Shown here in pieces: positions 60,706-64,000 of a stretch of DNA of 64,000 nucleotides. Source of the stretch: Bacteroidales bacterium (lineage in GTDB: Bacteria; Bacteroidota; Bacteroidia; Bacteroidales; UBA932); contig JAQWAL010000005.1 in NCBI GenBank assembly GCA_028707695.1, forward strand, positions 1 through 64,000, in the 5' to 3' direction. The position numbers and the translations under genes were made by a program. Every line of letters begins with the position of its first letter. The first letter of the stretch is position 1. The notes under the pieces are model-generated. The model saw only the letters and a list, made by a program, of their open reading frames with translations. It did not search any database and was not told the origin of the DNA.

Positions 60706-61176
60706 ATGAAAACTGCTGTATTCCCCGGTTCTTTCGACCCCTTTACTTTAGGACACCTTGATGTCCTTCGTTCTGCCCTAAAATTGTTCGACAGGATAAT
60801 TATAGCTGTTGGATACAATGTTCAAAAGTCAGGTTATTTCCCTGTAGAAAAAAGGATCCAAATTATTCAGGATTCGGTCAGGAATCTGGAAAATGTTACT
60901 GTAGAAAGCTACACCGGTCTTACCATAGACTATTGCAACAAAGTAGGAGCATCCTTTATTGTAAGAGGATTAAGGACCACTACGGACTTTGAATTGGAAA
61001 GGGTAATAGCCCAGGCAAACAGCAAAATGTCTCCTAACGTAACTACTGTTTTCATACCTTCGGGTCACGAATATGCGTTCATCTCATCTACAGTGGTAAG
61101 GGATGTACTGGTAAACGGAGGTGACATTACCCCTTTCATGGCAAATGGTATCGATTTGAGCAAATATGAACAATAA
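60706..61176 (+). CDS. coaD: phosphopantetheine adenylyltransferase
   Basis: Penultimate step of coenzyme A synthesis: transfers AMP to 4'-phosphopantetheine. The 156-residue protein has the nucleotidyltransferase motif FPGSFDPFTLGHLDVLRSAL (about 6-25, with GHxD variant of HIGH), IVRGLRTTTDFELE (about 86-99) and the C-terminal ISSTVVRDVLVNGGD, all characteristic of CoaD. An upstream in-frame ATG at 60667 overlaps dapF and is rejected. Ten bases separate it from dapF; its end overlaps the next gene by 11 bases. Confidence 0.97.
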   Translation: MKTAVFPGSFDPFTLGHLDVLRSALKLFDRIIIAVGYNVQKSGYFPVEKRIQIIQDSVRNLENVTVESYTGLTIDYCNKVGASFIVRGLRTTTDFELERVIAQANSKMSPNVTTVFIPSGHEYAFISSTVVRDVLVNGGDITPFMANGIDLSKYEQ

Positions 61177-62704
61177 GAGTTCCATAAAAATTCTCCTGGC
61201 TCTTCTTATAGTCTTCCTGCCTTTGGTTTCCAAGTCACAACAATGGCAGCAGAACAATATTGACATAGAGCAAATGACAAAACAGATAGACAATTATATC
61301 GGGAACACACCCCATATAAACGACTCTCTGGTCGCGGCATGTGACAAGTTGATTTCAAATGCTCAAAATCAAAAGGCTGCATCATTTGTTGCCGGATACC
61401 TTTTCAACAAGTTCAGCACCTCTTCAATTATGGGAGATGAATCTGTTGCAGTATACATATCCAGGAAATATTTCCTTGATGGTCCCTTGGAATGGAGTGG
61501 CGACGGTGGAATTGCCTTGCTTAGGTTATACACAGAATTCAACGAAAACTCCCTCATTGGCATGGATGCTCCTGAATTAGCCCTTTCCTCAATCGGGGGC
61601 AACAGTGTTAACATCCATGAATTGTCTTCCCGTTTTACAATTTTGTACTTTTTTGATTCGTCATGCAAAACATGCAAAGATAGCTTTCCCGAACTGGCCG
61701 GTATCATAGAAAGGTTCAACCATCTCTCCATCTCTGTCTATGCCGTGTATACCCAAAGCGACACCAACCAGTTGGAGGTTTTCAGACAAACATTCAAACA
61801 GGAAATTGAAAATTCCAAAGCAGAATGGTTTTGGGTTTATGACCAGGATGGCCAAAGCAATTTCCATAAGCTTTACAATGTGCTCTCTACACCCCAAATG
61901 TTCTTGCTGGACCGTGAAAAGAGAATCATTGGCAGAAACCTTAACCCAAATTCACTGGAATCCATCTTGGGATCCCGTGAAAAAATGATTTCCGAATTAC
62001 ACTCAACTGCCCAAAGCTTTGTCCCTCAATACTTGTCTCTGTTTGACCTGGAAAAGGAGCCTGAGTGGGATGCTGCATTGGAACCTCTGTTCCAAAAAGT
62101 ATCCAAAGACAACTTGGAAATGTTCAATGCTCTTTTTTACCATCTGTTCCTGTTTTTATCTAACAGCGACCAACAGTACGAAAAAGATTGTGCCGTTTAC
62201 TTAGCCCAAAAATACATCTGTGGCAAACCCGATTTATGGTACGACAACTACTTAGTCAACCAAATTGTTTCGTTGGAGGTAAATAAAATAAAACAAAATG
62301 CCCCTGGCTCGCTGTTCCCTGATTTCACTTTTTACTCCAAAAGAGGGAAACACAAAAAAATCAAATTCAAAAATAACAACTACACCTACATATATTTTTT
62401 CAATCCAGATTGCGCTATATGTAAACCATTTACATATGAACTCAAGAAGGTGCACAGACAACTCAAAAAAAAGGGAGTGAAAGTGATTGGTATATTTACC
62501 GGTGACAACCAGGAGATTTTACAAAACTACTTAAAGCAACAACCTGTGCCATGGCTTGTGGTTTACCCTGGCAAAGGAAACCAGCATGATCTTTTCAACA
62601 CATATGAAATCAAGTACCTGCCCCAGACATATCTTATTGACTCCGGAAAAAAAATTATTGTAAAAGCCGCTAACACTATAAAAATAAAAGAATACATAAA
62701 ATGA
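61166..62704 (+). CDS. exported protein with two thioredoxin-like domains
   Basis: A 512-residue exported protein. The N-terminus (IKILLALLIVFLPLVSKSQ) is a signal peptide without a lipobox. Two separate thioredoxin folds follow: the first (about 130-275) with YFFDSSCKTCKDSFPEL (Cys-Lys-Thr-Cys) and cis-Pro region STPQMFLLD; the second (about 385-510) with IYFFNPDCAICKPF (Cys-Ala-Ile-Cys) and LPQTYLID. Between them lies a helical stretch (about 275-385) similar to the DUF5106-type spacer, and another precedes the first domain. It could relay thiol redox in the envelope. The start overlaps coaD by 11 bases; the stop overlaps the next ATG (ATGA). Confidence 0.88.
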   Translation: MNNKSSIKILLALLIVFLPLVSKSQQWQQNNIDIEQMTKQIDNYIGNTPHINDSLVAACDKLISNAQNQKAASFVAGYLFNKFSTSSIMGDESVAVYISRKYFLDGPLEWSGDGGIALLRLYTEFNENSLIGMDAPELALSSIGGNSVNIHELSSRFTILYFFDSSCKTCKDSFPELAGIIERFNHLSISVYAVYTQSDTNQLEVFRQTFKQEIENSKAEWFWVYDQDGQSNFHKLYNVLSTPQMFLLDREKRIIGRNLNPNSLESILGSREKMISELHSTAQSFVPQYLSLFDLEKEPEWDAALEPLFQKVSKDNLEMFNALFYHLFLFLSNSDQQYEKDCAVYLAQKYICGKPDLWYDNYLVNQIVSLEVNKIKQNAPGSLFPDFTFYSKRGKHKKIKFKNNNYTYIYFFNPDCAICKPFTYELKKVHRQLKKKGVKVIGIFTGDNQEILQNYLKQQPVPWLVVYPGKGNQHDLFNTYEIKYLPQTYLIDSGKKIIVKAANTIKIKEYIK

Positions 62705-64000
62705 TAACAGGAAAATATTTGAGTTACTACAACGAACTCTCAAAGGTGATTCCCAAAAAAAACCTTCTGCACGACTCTCTCAACACTTTGGCTTTTGGCA
62801 CGGACGCTTCTTTCTATCGCTTGATACCCAAGCTAATAATTAAGGTTTTCTCGGAAAACGAACTCCAGTTTGCTCTAAAAAAGGCATATGAACATGAGAT
62901 TCCTGTTACTTTCAAAGCTGCAGGCACATCTTTGTCGGGACAAACCCTTAGTGATTCGGTAATGATAATTGCATCACACGGATGGAAAGATTATGAAATT
63001 TCAGAAAACGGAGACAAAATCAAGCTGCAGGCTGGAATCATAGGTGCTCGGGCAAACTTGCTTTTAAAGAAATATGGCCGTAAGATAGGTCCAGATCCGG
63101 CATCCATAGACAGTGCCATGATTGGCGGCATGGTCTCCAACAATGCCAGCGGCATGAACTCTGGTATAAACGAGAACTCCTACAGCACTATTAAAGACAT
63201 TAGGGTAATCCTGAGTGACGGTACCATTCTTGACACTTCTTCCAAAGAGAGCTGCAATAACTTCAGGAATACCCATTCTAAAATGGTTGCCGACCTTGAA
63301 AACCTCTCTGCAAAAGTGAAGTCCAACCAAGAGTTGCACCAGAAGATTGTCCACAAGTACAGGATTAAAAATACTACCGGATACGGGATCAACTCCCTTG
63401 TAGATTATTCCGATGGTATAGAGATACTCAAACACTTGATGGTAGGTTCCGAGGGAACATTAGGATTTATCTCGGATGTAACTTTCAGGACCTTGGAAAC
63501 AGATGTCCTGGACCCCCACAATGCCCTGTCCCTAATGATTTTTCCCGATATCAGAAGTGCTTGTGAAGCAGTATTGGTGCTCAAAAAGCTTGGGGTTTCT
63601 GCTGCCGAAATCATGGACCGGGCTGCTCTCAGGTCGGTGGAATCTGTAAAAGGTGTTCCTGCCTACCTTAAGACTCTCCAGCCAAAAGCTACAGCCCTGC
63701 TTGTGGAAACCTCTGCAAAAAGTGATGAGCAGGTAAAAAACAACATTGAGGCTATCAAAAAGGGATTGGAAACAATCCAGACTGAATTGCCTATTGAATT
63801 TACCAGTGACTTGAAGGAGCAGAAAATCCTTTGGAAAATAAGGAAAGAGATCTTTACCACAGTTGCCGGGATGAGAAAATCCGGTACAACCCCACTTATT
63901 GAGGACCTTTGCTTTCCAATTGAAAATTTGGCAGACGGCACCTCTGACCTTATCAATTTGATTGAAAAATACAAATACAAAGAGGCTGCTATTTGGGGTC
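62701..64000 (+). CDS. FAD-binding oxidase (D-lactate dehydrogenase/GlcD type), N-terminal part
   Basis: This gene runs off the right edge; 433 codons are visible, all open. It begins MITGKYLSYYNELSKVIPKK and shows the VAO-type FAD-binding domain: TDASFYRLIPKLIIKV (about 35-50), FKAAGTSLSGQ (about 78-88), GPDPASIDSAMIGGMVSNNASGM (in part, about 130-150) and LMVGSEGTLGFISDV (about 240-254). These are typical of membrane-associated, FAD-linked D-lactate or 2-hydroxyacid dehydrogenases, many of which carry a C-terminal GlcF-like Fe-S part that would lie outside the window. Its ATG overlaps the stop of the double-thioredoxin gene by four bases. Confidence 0.9.
   Translation, partial: MITGKYLSYYNELSKVIPKKNLLHDSLNTLAFGTDASFYRLIPKLIIKVFSENELQFALKKAYEHEIPVTFKAAGTSLSGQTLSDSVMIIASHGWKDYEISENGDKIKLQAGIIGARANLLLKKYGRKIGPDPASIDSAMIGGMVSNNASGMNSGINENSYSTIKDIRVILSDGTILDTSSKESCNNFRNTHSKMVADLENLSAKVKSNQELHQKIVHKYRIKNTTGYGINSLVDYSDGIEILKHLMVGSEGTLGFISDVTFRTLETDVLDPHNALSLMIFPDIRSACEAVLVLKKLGVSAAEIMDRAALRSVESVKGVPAYLKTLQPKATALLVETSAKSDEQVKNNIEAIKKGLETIQTELPIEFTSDLKEQKILWKIRKEIFTTVAGMRKSGTTPLIEDLCFPIENLADGTSDLINLIEKYKYKEAAIWG

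Overview
The window reads as chromosomal DNA of an anaerobic, amino-acid-fermenting member of the Bacteroidota, most likely Bacteroidales. Evidence: Bacteroidetes-type -7 elements (TAnnTTTG) precede many genes, Shine-Dalgarno sequences are generally absent, and the gene set includes DUF5106/thioredoxin-like envelope proteins, S9 exported peptidases, an AddAB-like pair and a futalosine-type menaquinone gene. Species cannot be fixed from the sequence. No CRISPR, insertion sequence, prophage or rRNA was seen; one tRNA is present. Gene density is very high and most genes sit in tightly packed operons.

Region 1 (1-8925). A DUF5131-like gene is cut by the left edge (minus strand). Then follows a nine-gene methylaspartate-pathway operon for glutamate fermentation: glutamate mutase S, its reactivase MutL/GlmL, mutase E, methylaspartate ammonia-lyase, an AtuA-like protein, DUF4387, a P-loop protein ending in an alanyl-tRNA-synthetase-SAD-like segment, and a two-subunit class I fumarase-type hydratase that probably acts as mesaconase. 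Citramalate lyase is not in the window.

Region 2 (8977-21995). A bidirectional terminator, tRNA-Leu(CAG), an AspT/YidE-type transporter, mscL and an iron alcohol dehydrogenase lead into a chemosensory operon: CheW, CheR-TPR, CheW, MCP, CheA-REC, CheB. This is the component set of the Pseudomonas Wsp system, but the place of the diguanylate cyclase WspR is taken by a REC-histidine kinase. A patatin-like lipase and a BFD-like [2Fe-2S] protein follow.

Region 3 (22051-38543). Minus-strand genes: an S9D glutamyl-endopeptidase-like protein, a PAS histidine kinase, the oxidative pentose phosphate operon gnd-zwf-pgl, an AddA/AddB-like helicase-nuclease pair, pgi and gpsA. One plus-strand DUF5106-thioredoxin lipoprotein lies between.

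Region 4 (38645-50322). mqnC overlaps rnhA tail to tail, then pdxA, recG, nfo, a secreted MsrB-MsrA fusion, a MATE exporter, glnS, a YicC-type RNase, and a secreted protein preceded by an ECF-sigma-type promoter.

Region 5 (50427-64000). A minus-strand cluster holds a DPP-IV-like peptidase, a RecD-like helicase, TrkH and a sensor stub. gapA and surE diverge from a symmetrical promoter. surE leads a dense operon with an unusual LpxB-Ogt fusion, dapF, coaD, a double-thioredoxin-domain protein and an FAD-linked oxidase cut by the right edge.
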